NCBI GenBank assembly: GCA_945874095.1 | Contig: CAMCFM010000038.1 | Location: 1-15,682, forward strand | Reading direction: 5' to 3' | From: Candidatus Kuenenia stuttgartensis | GTDB taxonomy: Bacteria; Planctomycetota; Planctomycetia; Isosphaerales; Isosphaeraceae | Length of the DNA: 15,682 bases | Shown: positions 1 to 8,124 of the stretch, one piece after another | Position numbering within the stretch: position 1 is the first letter of the stretch | Layout: the number at the start of each line of letters is the position of its first letter | Notes under the pieces: generated by a model | What the model saw: the letters and a program-made list of their open reading frames with translations, nothing else | The model's database searches: none | Told to the model about the DNA's origin: nothing | Translations under genes and position numbers: made by a program

Positions 1-996
1 TTACGGGCATACGAAGAAAAAATCGATCTCACGCAGCTTCAGATCAAACTTCTTGAGCAAGCCCGCGATCTCTCGGTCAATTCCTATAAGGCCCAACTCG
101 AAGTGGCTGAGGAGAAGGTCCGTCAAGCGGATCAGAACTTGCGATCGGCTCAGGCTGCCATGGATCGCGATACATTACAGGTCAAGCGTGTCCGGCAGCT
201 TTCCAATGAAGGATTGGCATCGACCAGAGATCTGGAAGTGGCGGAACGCGACTTCAAATCAAGCACGGCTTTGGTTGGTGCGGATATCGCCGAATTGGAA
301 GGCTCGCGAAAAAACAGGGATGCCAAATCCGCTGATCTGGCTCGAATCCTGCCGGCTGAAAACGCCAAGATCCAGGATGCTTTAGGCTATATCCAAGCGG
401 CCATTGGCGATTTGGAGAGTACCCGCAAGGAGCTCTCGAATGTGGATATCCAGATCGAGCGACAGAAAACGCAACTGATTACAGCTCCGAAAGATGGGAC
501 TGTTTTCCGAATCCTTGCCAACCAAACTCTGACCGGTCAGGTCAAGGAAGGCGATCCCCTGATCCAGTTCGTTCCAGATTCCGACCTCCATGTGGCGGAA
601 GTCTATCTGGATGGTAATGATACGCCTCTGGTGCACAAGGGCGACTACGTGCGTCTCCAGTTTGAAGGCTGGCCCGCTGTCCAGTTTGTCGGCTGGCCGA
701 GCGTGGCGGTTGGTACTTTCGGTGGACGGGTCTCGATGGTCGATTCCACGGACAGCGGCGCCGGAAAGTTTCGGATCCTGGTCGAAGCTGATATGGAGGA
801 TGAACCGTGGCCGTCAAAAACCTATCTTCGCCAGGGTGTTAAAACCAAGGGGTTTGTCCTGCTTCGACAAGTTCGTCTGGGCTATGAGTTCTGGAGGCGT
901 CTCAACGGCTTCCCGCCGGTGATTTCAGACGACGAGCCTGACGACGATTACGGCAAAGACAAATTCGGTAAAATCAAAATCAAGCGTCCCAAATAA
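1..996 (+). CDS. HlyD-family membrane fusion (periplasmic adaptor) protein, 5' partial
   Basis: The reading frame is open from base 1 to the TAA at 994-996, giving 331 visible residues; the true start lies upstream of the window. The first ~150 residues are charged, heptad-rich helix typical of the adaptor coiled-coil hairpin. A lipoyl/barrel-sandwich half follows from about residue 158 (LITAPKDGTVFRI, then VKEGDPLIQFVPDSDLHV), then a beta-barrel region with the QGVKTKGFVLLRQ segment usual near the end of such adaptors. The tail is short and charged (DDEPDDDYGKDKFGK). By family knowledge, these proteins link an inner-membrane pump to a TolC-type outer-membrane channel across the periplasm. 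The TolC-type gene about 100 nt downstream fits that role and suggests an operon. The inner-membrane partner is not in view, so export of protein, peptide or small molecule cannot be told apart. The GTG at 103 is internal, not a start. Confidence 0.88.
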   Translation, partial: LRAYEEKIDLTQLQIKLLEQARDLSVNSYKAQLEVAEEKVRQADQNLRSAQAAMDRDTLQVKRVRQLSNEGLASTRDLEVAERDFKSSTALVGADIAELEGSRKNRDAKSADLARILPAENAKIQDALGYIQAAIGDLESTRKELSNVDIQIERQKTQLITAPKDGTVFRILANQTLTGQVKEGDPLIQFVPDSDLHVAEVYLDGNDTPLVHKGDYVRLQFEGWPAVQFVGWPSVAVGTFGGRVSMVDSTDSGAGKFRILVEADMEDEPWPSKTYLRQGVKTKGFVLLRQVRLGYEFWRRLNGFPPVISDDEPDDDYGKDKFGKIKIKRPK

Positions 997-1098
997 GACG
1001 ATCTATGGCCCGGTCAATTCGAGGATCGCATCGGCCGGACCCATTCCTGAAAAGTTGTGAAAAAGCGATCGCCCGATTCTGACAAGGATGTCTATGCC

Positions 1099-3078
1099 GT
1101 GAACACAACCAGCCGATTTCTCCCGATCAGTTTATCATCAGTTGCGATTCTGATCTGTACAACCGCGCAATCCCTGGCCCAGCTCGCCGAAAGGCCTGGT
1201 TTTTCGCAGTTTTCAAATCCGCTTCCCGGCACCACAAACACTCTGGATGACATGGAGAAGTTCCCTGGTGTTCGCGGAGCACCGACCAACATCCCCGGTG
1301 CCTCATTATCCGGGCCAATGCGCGGATTCCCTGTCAGTGATCCGGGAAGTCTCAACCCTCTGAGCCCCATTCCCCTGCTCAGAAACAATCTGCTTCCAAC
1401 TCTGCGTTCGCCGGTGCGGTCTACGATCGGCCGGGATGCCTCCGGGCTGGGTGCTTCCTCCACCATCCCATCGCTTGCCCCATTGGCTCCCGATACACCG
1501 GCCAGGGCTGGTGATAACTCGACTGATTTAAAGATTCTCAACCAAAGGCTTTTGAATTTACCTGAAGCCAGACTTCCCGAGTCGATTTTTCTTCCGGGAA
1601 AGCCATCGCTCTCGGGTACGGAAGTGCCTGCGAACCTAGAGTTGGGATTGCTTGAAGTGGTTCAAAGCATCGATCGCAGCTATCCGCCTCTCATGATTGC
1701 ATACCAAGAGCTGGAAGTGGCTGAAGGAGCGATGGTTTCGGCAGCAGGTGGATTCGATCTTGCAGCCAACGCAGCCGTTCGAAATTATCCACTCGGTTAT
1801 TACCAGCGGTTTTACCACGAGTATTATCTGGAACAACCCACCGCTTATCACGGTGTGAAGTTTTTTGGTGGATACCGGCTCGGTATGGGCCAATATCCGA
1901 TTTATTACTGGCCTTACCGAACTCAGGCCGGTGGCGAATTCGCAGCCGGCTTTGAAATACCGTTGTTAAAGGGGAATAAAATCGACGCTCGGCGTGCTGC
2001 TGTCTGGAAGGCAGAACTGGACCGGGCCAATGTCGACCCAACGATCATCAAACAGCGCATTGATTCGATCAATACCGCCTCGAAAGCCTACTGGGATTGG
2101 GCCGCCAATGGCCGGAAGTTTTTGATTGCCGAGGAGCTGATGGCCAAGGCACGCGAACGGAATATCGCGCTGGCCCGTCAGGTGGAACTCGGGTCGATGC
2201 CTCAGGTGGAATTGACAGATAACCAGCGAATCCTGATTCAGCGCGAAAGTCTCAGGCTTTCCTCATTCCGAAAGTTCCAGCAATCGAGCATCAACCTGTC
2301 GCTTTATTTGAGAGACCCCATCGGGCTTCCATCCATTCCAGAAGCGAAGCGGATCCCAAGCACATTTCCCGATCGGCTTCAGCCGGAATTCGACCAGCTG
2401 CCTACCAGTATCGAAACCGCATTAAACCTTCGTCCAGAGATGCGCAGCCTCAAGATCAAGTCGGAAATGATCGGGATCGATCTCCGATTGGCTGAGAATG
2501 AAATGCTTCCTGGAGTGAATCTCTACATGTATGGTAGTCAGGATGTCGGGGCCCAGCCGCCCAATAAAAACCTCAAGTTTTTCACCATGGAATCAAGCAT
2601 TCTGGTGGATGTGCCTATTCAGCGACGTTATGCCAAGGGCCGAATCCGCTCGGTTCAAGGAGAGATTTCTCAACTTCGCCAACAAATTGGATTCACCAGA
2701 GACACCATCACGGCGGAAGTTCAGGACTCCATCAGCGCACAAGCCAATAGTTTTGAACAAGTGGATCTTTTGAAACGAAGCCTGGAAGTCAATATGGCGC
2801 TGGAAGAGTCGGAACGCAGGAAATATGAACTTGGCAATTCCAATATCCTGCTCGTGAACCTACGTGAACAAGCAACGGCAGACGCCGAAGCGTTTGTCGT
2901 TGACGCCGAAGCGGAATTTCAACGAAACTGGGCCGATTATCGAGCTGCCCTGGGCCTGGACGCTGTGGATTTCAACCCCAATGCCTACCGGGAATTGAAG
3001 CCCGAAGCCAAGCGCGATCCATCGGCTTTGCGAACAAGATTATTAGGAACCAAAAACGCCACGGGCCTCAAAAAGTGA
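1099..3078 (+). CDS. TolC-type outer-membrane efflux/secretion protein
   Basis: This is probably the outer-membrane channel partner of the adaptor just upstream. From GTG 1099 the product is 659 aa and opens with a convincing signal peptide (MNTTSRFLPISLSSVAILIC, then cleavage near SLA-Q). An AAGGA about 10 nt upstream supports this start; GTG 1057 would add 14 charged residues and has no clear ribosome site. After a ~160-residue Pro/Ser/Leu-rich linker come two long helical OEP-like halves. The first begins around LGLLEVVQSIDRSYPP. The second contains LNLRPEMRSLKIKSEMIGID and the C-terminal helices with SERRKYELGNSNILLVNLRE. This two-half layout is characteristic of TolC proteins, and the long N-terminal linker makes it larger than E. 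coli TolC. A broken paralogue covering residues ~114 to the end lies at 6476-7990. Substrate unknown. Confidence 0.85.
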   Translation: MNTTSRFLPISLSSVAILICTTAQSLAQLAERPGFSQFSNPLPGTTNTLDDMEKFPGVRGAPTNIPGASLSGPMRGFPVSDPGSLNPLSPIPLLRNNLLPTLRSPVRSTIGRDASGLGASSTIPSLAPLAPDTPARAGDNSTDLKILNQRLLNLPEARLPESIFLPGKPSLSGTEVPANLELGLLEVVQSIDRSYPPLMIAYQELEVAEGAMVSAAGGFDLAANAAVRNYPLGYYQRFYHEYYLEQPTAYHGVKFFGGYRLGMGQYPIYYWPYRTQAGGEFAAGFEIPLLKGNKIDARRAAVWKAELDRANVDPTIIKQRIDSINTASKAYWDWAANGRKFLIAEELMAKARERNIALARQVELGSMPQVELTDNQRILIQRESLRLSSFRKFQQSSINLSLYLRDPIGLPSIPEAKRIPSTFPDRLQPEFDQLPTSIETALNLRPEMRSLKIKSEMIGIDLRLAENEMLPGVNLYMYGSQDVGAQPPNKNLKFFTMESSILVDVPIQRRYAKGRIRSVQGEISQLRQQIGFTRDTITAEVQDSISAQANSFEQVDLLKRSLEVNMALEESERRKYELGNSNILLVNLREQATADAEAFVVDAEAEFQRNWADYRAALGLDAVDFNPNAYRELKPEAKRDPSALRTRLLGTKNATGLKK

Positions 3079-3331
3079 ATCCCTTGACTCTAAAAAACAG
3101 CAATTGGATCAGCACAAACGCTCTTACTAGAGAGGGCTTTAACAAAGATTTCGAGTATCGGAATCGCGATCGTGCCCCAGTCCAATCGGACAAACCCATT
3201 TACCCCGCTTATCGAAAAGACTTCAAATATAGTCAGACTAAACCCTCAAGCCTAATAAATGGGGGGGTGCTTTAGGATCTCCGGCATACCTTGAGATAAA
3301 AGGGTGTACCCATGAAGACTACCCAAAGATC
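3079..3331. other. Non-coding stretch after the TolC-type gene
   Basis: I see no convincing gene here. A GTG overlapping the upstream TGA opens a 66-codon frame to 3275, but it has no ribosome site, no recognisable domain and low-complexity composition. No strong terminator was found; a short imperfect hairpin (CTCT/AGAG near 3121-3134) has no T run after it. The stretch ends at the tandem promoter region. Confidence 0.5.
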
Positions 3332-3359
3332 TTGACTTGAGGGGGCGCCAGGGTATAAG
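3332..3359 (+). promoter_or_regulatory. Candidate sigma70-like promoter P1
   Basis: TTGACT at 3332-3337 and TATAAG at 3354-3359 are separated by 16 nt; each box differs from the E. coli consensus at one position. Predicted transcription would start near 3366, inside the -35 region of P2. It reads toward the small gene at 3452. Sequence match only. Confidence 0.5.
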
Positions 3360-3372
3360 CCCGTAGACTAAC

Positions 3373-3400
3373 TTGACGATATTTGGGGGTCGGGTACAAT
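3373..3400 (+). promoter_or_regulatory. Candidate sigma70-like promoter P2
   Basis: TTGACG at 3373-3378 and TACAAT at 3395-3400 are separated by 16 nt, again one mismatch per box. The predicted start near 3407 leaves a leader of about 45 nt before ATG 3452. It lies 41 nt downstream of P1 with the same spacer length, so the two look like tandem promoters. Confidence 0.55.
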
Positions 3401-3419
3401 AAAATTTACCAATATCGTC
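3375..3419. promoter_or_regulatory. 9-bp inverted repeat around the P2 -10 box (candidate operator)
   Basis: GACGATATT at 3375-3383 is repeated as its perfect reverse complement AATATCGTC at 3411-3419, with 27 nt between. The left arm overlaps the P2 -35 box and the right arm lies just past its predicted start, bracketing the -10 box. This could be a bipartite operator. In a longer P1 transcript both arms would be present and could pair as RNA. No regulator gene is adjacent. Confidence 0.4.
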
Positions 3420-3451
3420 TAATCGTCAGTATCACACGGATCCAGCAGGCC

Positions 3452-3820
3452 ATGAAAACCATTTCCAATCCGAAATGCGATCATTCTGAGTTTGATCAAT
3501 GTGATTTTACTCGTGGGTTTGGCTTACGTTTATTGATTTTACTCGGTCTGATTCTCATGCCCGGGCTGAATTTAAAATTTTCGATTGAATCTGATTCCAT
3601 CGAGACATCTGTCCCATCAGAAGAATGCCTGGACGGTTACGAAAAAGAAGCCTTGTCCGAAATTTCGAACCGTTCGCCCAAACAACGTTTACTGGTTACT
3701 GGAAGATTTGTCATGCACATTCAACCAGTCGCCTTGGTACGATTTATTTCACCTCAGCCTTTCCCCGGATTCGATGGGCATCGACTGCCTAACGGAGATT
3801 GTGCGCCTCAAAGAACTTGA
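3452..3820 (+). CDS. Small hypothetical protein with one membrane segment
   Basis: I do not recognise a family. ATG 3452 gives 122 aa. The N-terminal ~25 residues are polar with two Cys (PKCDHSEFDQCDFTRGF), followed by a hydrophobic segment (LRLLILLGLILMPGLNL) that could be a signal anchor or uncleaved signal. The rest is polar and ends HRLPNGDCAPQRT. A longer frame starts at 3383, but that would begin inside the promoter, so 3452 is preferred; the ribosome site before it is weak (AGCAGG). Support for a real gene comes mainly from the two well-formed promoters just upstream and the plausible anchor segment. It lies about 310 nt before the SulP-carbonic anhydrase gene on the same strand. It could still be a chance frame or a short leader-encoded protein. 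Confidence 0.45.
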   Translation: MKTISNPKCDHSEFDQCDFTRGFGLRLLILLGLILMPGLNLKFSIESDSIETSVPSEECLDGYEKEALSEISNRSPKQRLLVTGRFVMHIQPVALVRFISPQPFPGFDGHRLPNGDCAPQRT

Positions 3821-4133
3821 CTTTTTTTCAGTAGGGAAGATCCGATTTTATCGAGCAGAAATAGTTCTTTCAGGCAGAACGATCATCATCGTTCGATCTC
3901 CCCTTCAACGGCAACTCCGACGAGTGTAGATATAGCCCATTTCGTTTTCTAAACGAATTATGACACATCATGGGATGACGGTCTGCCCAGAAAGATCGGA
4001 TTCAAGTTGCGATTCCTCATCGCACACCGATCAACGCCCACCTGAAATGGCCATGGGCCTTCAGGTTTGGTGGTCGAGAAAATTGAAGCACCCCGTGAGG
4101 GCTGCATCTTCTGATCATTTTGGAGATTCGGAT
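3821..4133. other. Spacer with two hairpins before the SulP-carbonic anhydrase gene
   Basis: Two perfect 7-bp hairpins lie here: GAACGAT/ATCGTTC at 3877-3894 with a 4-nt loop, and TTCGTTT/AAACGAA at 3941-3957 with a 3-nt loop. Neither is followed by a T run, so neither is a standard intrinsic terminator; leader structure is possible. A T7 run at 3822-3828 follows the small gene without a good stem. The frame of the next gene extends back to ATG 3960, but residues coded there look unlike SulP proteins. Confidence 0.45.
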
Positions 4134-6410
4134 ATGAACCGCGACAGACGATTGATTGCACCTACGTTTCTTCAGGATTTGACTGCCGGCCTGATTGTGT
4201 TCCTGGTAGCATTGCCGCTGTGCCTGGGCGTGGCGATGGCATCCGGCACACCACTGTTTGCCGGACTAATCTCCGGGATCATTGGTGGCCTTATTGTTGG
4301 AATCCTGAGCGGATCGCACACCAGTGTAAGTGGTCCATCACCCGGTCAGGTCGCTGTGATTGCAGCTCAAATTGCTTATCTGGGGTCATTCGAGGCATTT
4401 CTATTAGCCGTGGTGGTTTCCGGAATCATCCAGATTATCATGGGTGTAGCCCGGACCGGGGGAATCTCTGCATTTATTCCCACCAGTGTGATTCAGGGTC
4501 TGCTTGCAGCGATCGGAATCATCCTGATCCTGAAACAGATTCCGCACGTACTGGGGCACGATACAGACCCTGAAGGCGAAATGTCGTTCCAGCAACCCGA
4601 CATGGAAAACACCTTCTCGGAATTCCTGAAAATTGTCGGAGATATCCATCCAGGAGCGGCCACCATTGGCATCGCTTCGCTGGCGATACTTTTATTTTGG
4701 GGGCAAGTTCGGGCTCTGAAAAACTCGGGGGTACCGGCGGCACTGGCGGTTGTCTGTTTCGGCTTGATCACGTCACGGATCTTTCAGTCCATAGGCGGCC
4801 AATGGGCGATCAGTTCCAGCCACCTTGTTCAGGTACCGATCGCCCAGAATTTTGGCGATTTCCTGGGTTTCCTGCAATTCCCCGATTTCCGTCAGATCCT
4901 CCGGCCTGAAATCTTCATTGCGGGCTTCACCATTGCCATTGTGACCTCATTGGAGACTCTACTGAATCTGGAAGCCGTTGATAAACTCGACCCGAAGAAG
5001 CGGACTTCGCCACCGGATCGAGAGCTGATCGCTCAAGGCATTGGCAATATTCTCACCGGTTTGATTGGCGGGATTCCTGTGGCTTCGGTCATTGTTCGAA
5101 GCACATTGAATATCAATGCCGGAGCACAGACACGGCTCGCGGGGATTATCCATGGTTTCCTGCTCCTGATCTGCATCATGTTTCTGCCAGAATACCTGAA
5201 CATGGTACCATTATCCTGTCTGGCAGCGATTCTGTTCATGACGGGTATCAAACTGGCCAGCCCTTCCATCTTTCGCGAGATGTGGGCCAAGGGCAAATAT
5301 CAATTCCTGCCCTTTGCGTTGACAGTGATCTCGATCGTTCTCACCGATCTGCTGGTTGGCATTGTGATCGGGCTGGCCGTCAGTCTGGCTTTCATACTGT
5401 ATGGAAACCTGAAGCGGCCAACGAAAATTGTGGTCGAGAAGCACCTGGGCGGAGATGTCATACGAATTGAACTGGCCAATCAAGTGAGCTTTTTGAATCG
5501 TGCCTCGCTCTCAAAAACACTCAATGGATTGCCATCCGGGTCGCACGTCCTGCTGGACGCACACAACACGCACTTTATTGACACTGACGTACTCGGCCTG
5601 ATCCGTGAGTTCAAAGATCAGACAGCACCTGTACACGGAGTCCAGGTCAGCCTCAGCGGCTTTCGAGACAAGTATCAGCTGGAGGATGAAATTCAGTTTG
5701 TCGACTACTCCACGCGCGATCTCCAATCCCACATGACTCCGGAACAAGTCCTTGAAGTGCTCCAGGCCGGTAATGAACGGTTCCGGACCGGACGACAGTT
5801 ATTCCGTAATCTGGGACGCCAGATGAACGCAACTTCGCTTGGCCAGCACCCGATTGCCGTCGTGCTCAGCTGTATCGACTCGCGAACACCTGCCGAGCTG
5901 ATCTTCGACCTTGGCCTGGGCGACATTTTCAGTATCCGGCTTGCGGGAAATGTTCTGGGTCATAAAGTGATGGGCAGTATGGAATATGGAACTGCTGTGG
6001 CAGGAGCGAAACTGATCCTGGTAGTGGGGCACACCAAATGCGGTGCCGTCACAGCAGCCGTCTCGTTTGCAGGCTCGGATCAGAATATTGAACAAGCCAC
6101 AGGATGCCAGCACCTTGAGGAGGTCTTAAGCCGCGTCCAAAACTCTATGACCAGCGGACGAAGCCCAGACTACGACCGCATGTCGCCCGACGAAAAGTCC
6201 GAATATGTCGATTCCGTCGCACGTGAAAACGTCGTGCATGTGGTGAAATCCATCATGGTCGAGAGCCGGACCGTTCAAAATCTGGTCCAATCAGGCCGGG
6301 TGGCAATCGTCGGAGCCATGTACAACATCACAACAGGACAAATCGAATTTCTCCCGGCTGGCACCTTTGGGGTGAAACTGACCGAATCAGCCCTTGGAAA
6401 TCCAGCCTGA
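4134..6410 (+). CDS. SulP-family anion transporter fused to beta-carbonic anhydrase
   Basis: ATG 4134 has GGAG 8 nt upstream and gives 758 aa; ATG 3960 would add 58 polar residues that do not fit the family. Residues ~10-425 form a SulP membrane domain (LTAGLIVFLVALPLCLGVA, SGPSPGQ, then many hydrophobic spans). A STAS domain follows at about 430-520 (IRIELANQVSFLNRASL, LLDAHNTHFIDTDVLGLI). The C-terminal ~225 residues are a beta-carbonic anhydrase with the expected zinc and catalytic residues: Cys580, Asp582 and Arg584 in CIDSR, and His633 and Cys636 in GHTKCG. SulP-carbonic anhydrase fusions are known in bacteria and are thought to move bicarbonate or couple transport to CO2/HCO3- interconversion in the cytoplasm; substrate here is inferred. 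No active-site residue looks lost. It lies between the intact and broken TolC-type copies, which is unusual context. Confidence 0.93.
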   Translation: MNRDRRLIAPTFLQDLTAGLIVFLVALPLCLGVAMASGTPLFAGLISGIIGGLIVGILSGSHTSVSGPSPGQVAVIAAQIAYLGSFEAFLLAVVVSGIIQIIMGVARTGGISAFIPTSVIQGLLAAIGIILILKQIPHVLGHDTDPEGEMSFQQPDMENTFSEFLKIVGDIHPGAATIGIASLAILLFWGQVRALKNSGVPAALAVVCFGLITSRIFQSIGGQWAISSSHLVQVPIAQNFGDFLGFLQFPDFRQILRPEIFIAGFTIAIVTSLETLLNLEAVDKLDPKKRTSPPDRELIAQGIGNILTGLIGGIPVASVIVRSTLNINAGAQTRLAGIIHGFLLLICIMFLPEYLNMVPLSCLAAILFMTGIKLASPSIFREMWAKGKYQFLPFALTVISIVLTDLLVGIVIGLAVSLAFILYGNLKRPTKIVVEKHLGGDVIRIELANQVSFLNRASLSKTLNGLPSGSHVLLDAHNTHFIDTDVLGLIREFKDQTAPVHGVQVSLSGFRDKYQLEDEIQFVDYSTRDLQSHMTPEQVLEVLQAGNERFRTGRQLFRNLGRQMNATSLGQHPIAVVLSCIDSRTPAELIFDLGLGDIFSIRLAGNVLGHKVMGSMEYGTAVAGAKLILVVGHTKCGAVTAAVSFAGSDQNIEQATGCQHLEEVLSRVQNSMTSGRSPDYDRMSPDEKSEYVDSVARENVVHVVKSIMVESRTVQNLVQSGRVAIVGAMYNITTGQIEFLPAGTFGVKLTESALGNPA

Positions 6411-6475
6411 TCCCGCCACGAAAGCGGATCCTGGAATCGCTCGGAAATGGCAACCGGAAGGCTGGCAACCAGCCA

Positions 6476-7990
6476 GCCTCCGGACTGGGCGCCTCTTCGA
6501 CCATTCCGTCGCTCTCTCCATTGGCTCCTGACAGGCCCGCCAAAGCTGGGGATAACTCGACCGATTAAAGATTCTCAACCAACGATTTCTCAACCTGCCT
6601 GAAACCAGACTACCAGAGTCGATTTTTCTACCTGGAAAACCGCTCCTGTCCACCACGGAGACGCCTGCAAACCCGGCTCTGGGATTGCTTGAAGTGGTTC
6701 AGAGCGTGGATCGAAGCTCTCCGCCGCTCATGATCGCTTATCAAGAGCTGGAAGTGGCTGAGGGGGCCATGGTTTCAGCGGCTTGAGGGTTCGATCTTGC
6801 AGCCAATGCAGCTGTTCGAAATTATCCTCCGGGATATTACCAGCGGTTTTATCACGAGTATTATCTGGAACAACCCACAGCGTATCATGGTGTGAAGCTG
6901 TTCGGTGGATACCGCTTGGGCATGGGCCAATATCCAATTTATTACTGGCCTTACAGAACTCAGGCGGGTGGTGAATTTGCAGCCGGTTTTGAATTCCCGT
7001 TATTAAAAGGGAATAAAATTGATGCGCGTCGGGCCGCAGTCTGGAAGGCGGAACTGGATCGATCCAATGTCGATCCCACAATCATCAAACAACGTATCGA
7101 CTCCATAAATATATCCTCAAAAGCCTATTGGGACTGGGCAGCGAATGGCCGAAAGTTTTTGATTGCCGAAGAACTGATGGCAAAAGCACGCGAGCGCAAC
7201 ATTGCACTTGCCCGTCAGGTGGAACTTGGATCCATGCCGCAAGTCGAGTTGACAGATAACCAGCGGATCCTGATTCAACGCGAGAGCCTGAGACTTTCCT
7301 CGTTCCGCAAGTTCCAGCAGTCAAGCATTAACCTGTCGCTTTACCTCAGAGATCCGATTGGTCTTCCATCGATCCCTGATGCAGCCAGAATCCCAACCGT
7401 TTTTCCCGACCGGCTTCAACCGGAATTTGACCAAGTGCCTGCAAGTATTGAAACGGCATTGAATCTGAGGCCTGAGATGAAAAACCTCATGATTAAATCA
7501 GAAAAAATGGGTATCGACCTTCGTTTAGCCGAAAACGAGATGCTTCCAGGCGTGAATCTTTACATGTATGGGAGCCAGAATGTGGGTGCCCAGCCGCCCA
7601 ATAAAAACCTCAAATTCTTTACCATGGAGTCGAGCATTCTCCATCAGCGCTTTGGGAATCAGCTTTGAACAGGTCGATCTGCTCAAGCGCAGCGTTGAAG
7701 TAAACATCGCGCTGGAAGAGTCGGAACGGAGAAAATATGAGCTTGGGAATTCCAACATTCTACTCGTCAACCTGCGCGAGCAAGCCACAACAGATTCTGA
7801 AGCACTGGTGGTCGACGCCGAAACGGAATTCCAGCGTAACTGGGCCGATTATCGCGCAGCAGTGGGGCTTGATGCAGTCGATTTCAACCCCAACGCCCGT
7901 CAGGAATTGAAGCCTGAAGCAAAACGCGATCCATCGGCCTTGCGAACCCGATTTTCAAGAACGCCAAAAAACACAACTCTTCCGAAGTGA
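6476..7990 (+). pseudogene. Truncated, frameshifted second copy of the TolC-type gene
   Basis: This stretch aligns with 1438-3078 of the intact TolC-type gene and ends at the equivalent TGA. The signal peptide and first ~113 residues are missing. Three lesions interrupt it: loss of one T at 6566 (GATTTAAAG becomes GATTAAAG) makes TAA at 6566-6568; an in-frame TGA at 6784-6786 replaces a Gly codon; and about 125 bp are lost at 7640/7641 (equivalent to 2604-2728), shifting frame again. The longest intact piece (about 6892-7640) has roughly 17 amino-acid changes in ~250 residues, yet many synonymous differences. That pattern suggests long purifying selection before recent decay. Fragments could be translated from GTG 6892 but would lack export signal and the channel's second half. 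It starts 65 nt after the transporter stop. Confidence 0.88.
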
Positions 7991-8124
7991 AATCCTCCTC
8001 GTATAACCTCCAAGCGTATCGCCGTTCGGGGATTTCCTAGCCGGTCTTTGCGCTAGCTCCAGTTGTCTGTTTGGTTGGCAGGCTGGTTGGTTTTAAATGT
8101 CGTAAGTGATTCTCGAACTGTTCC
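7991..8124. other. Convergent intergenic spacer
   Basis: The spacer separates the broken TolC copy (+) from the ATP-grasp gene (-). CTAGC/GCTAG can pair around 8037-8056 with a 10-nt loop, but no T run follows on either strand, so I cannot call a terminator. Confidence 0.3.

Noticed and set aside
3075..3275. 66-codon frame starting with GTG overlapping the TolC-type stop codon
   Set aside because: No ribosome site, no family features, polar low-complexity sequence, ends before the promoter region; probably chance.
3960..4133. 58-residue N-terminal extension of the SulP-carbonic anhydrase protein
   Set aside because: ATG 4134 has a good GGAG at 8 nt and begins just before the SulP domain; the extension is polar and unlike the family. 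It cannot be fully excluded.
6892..7990. Programmed frameshifting joining the two open pieces of the TolC copy
   Set aside because: The pieces are separated by a 125-bp deletion, and two more lesions lie upstream with no slippery site seen; decay is simpler.
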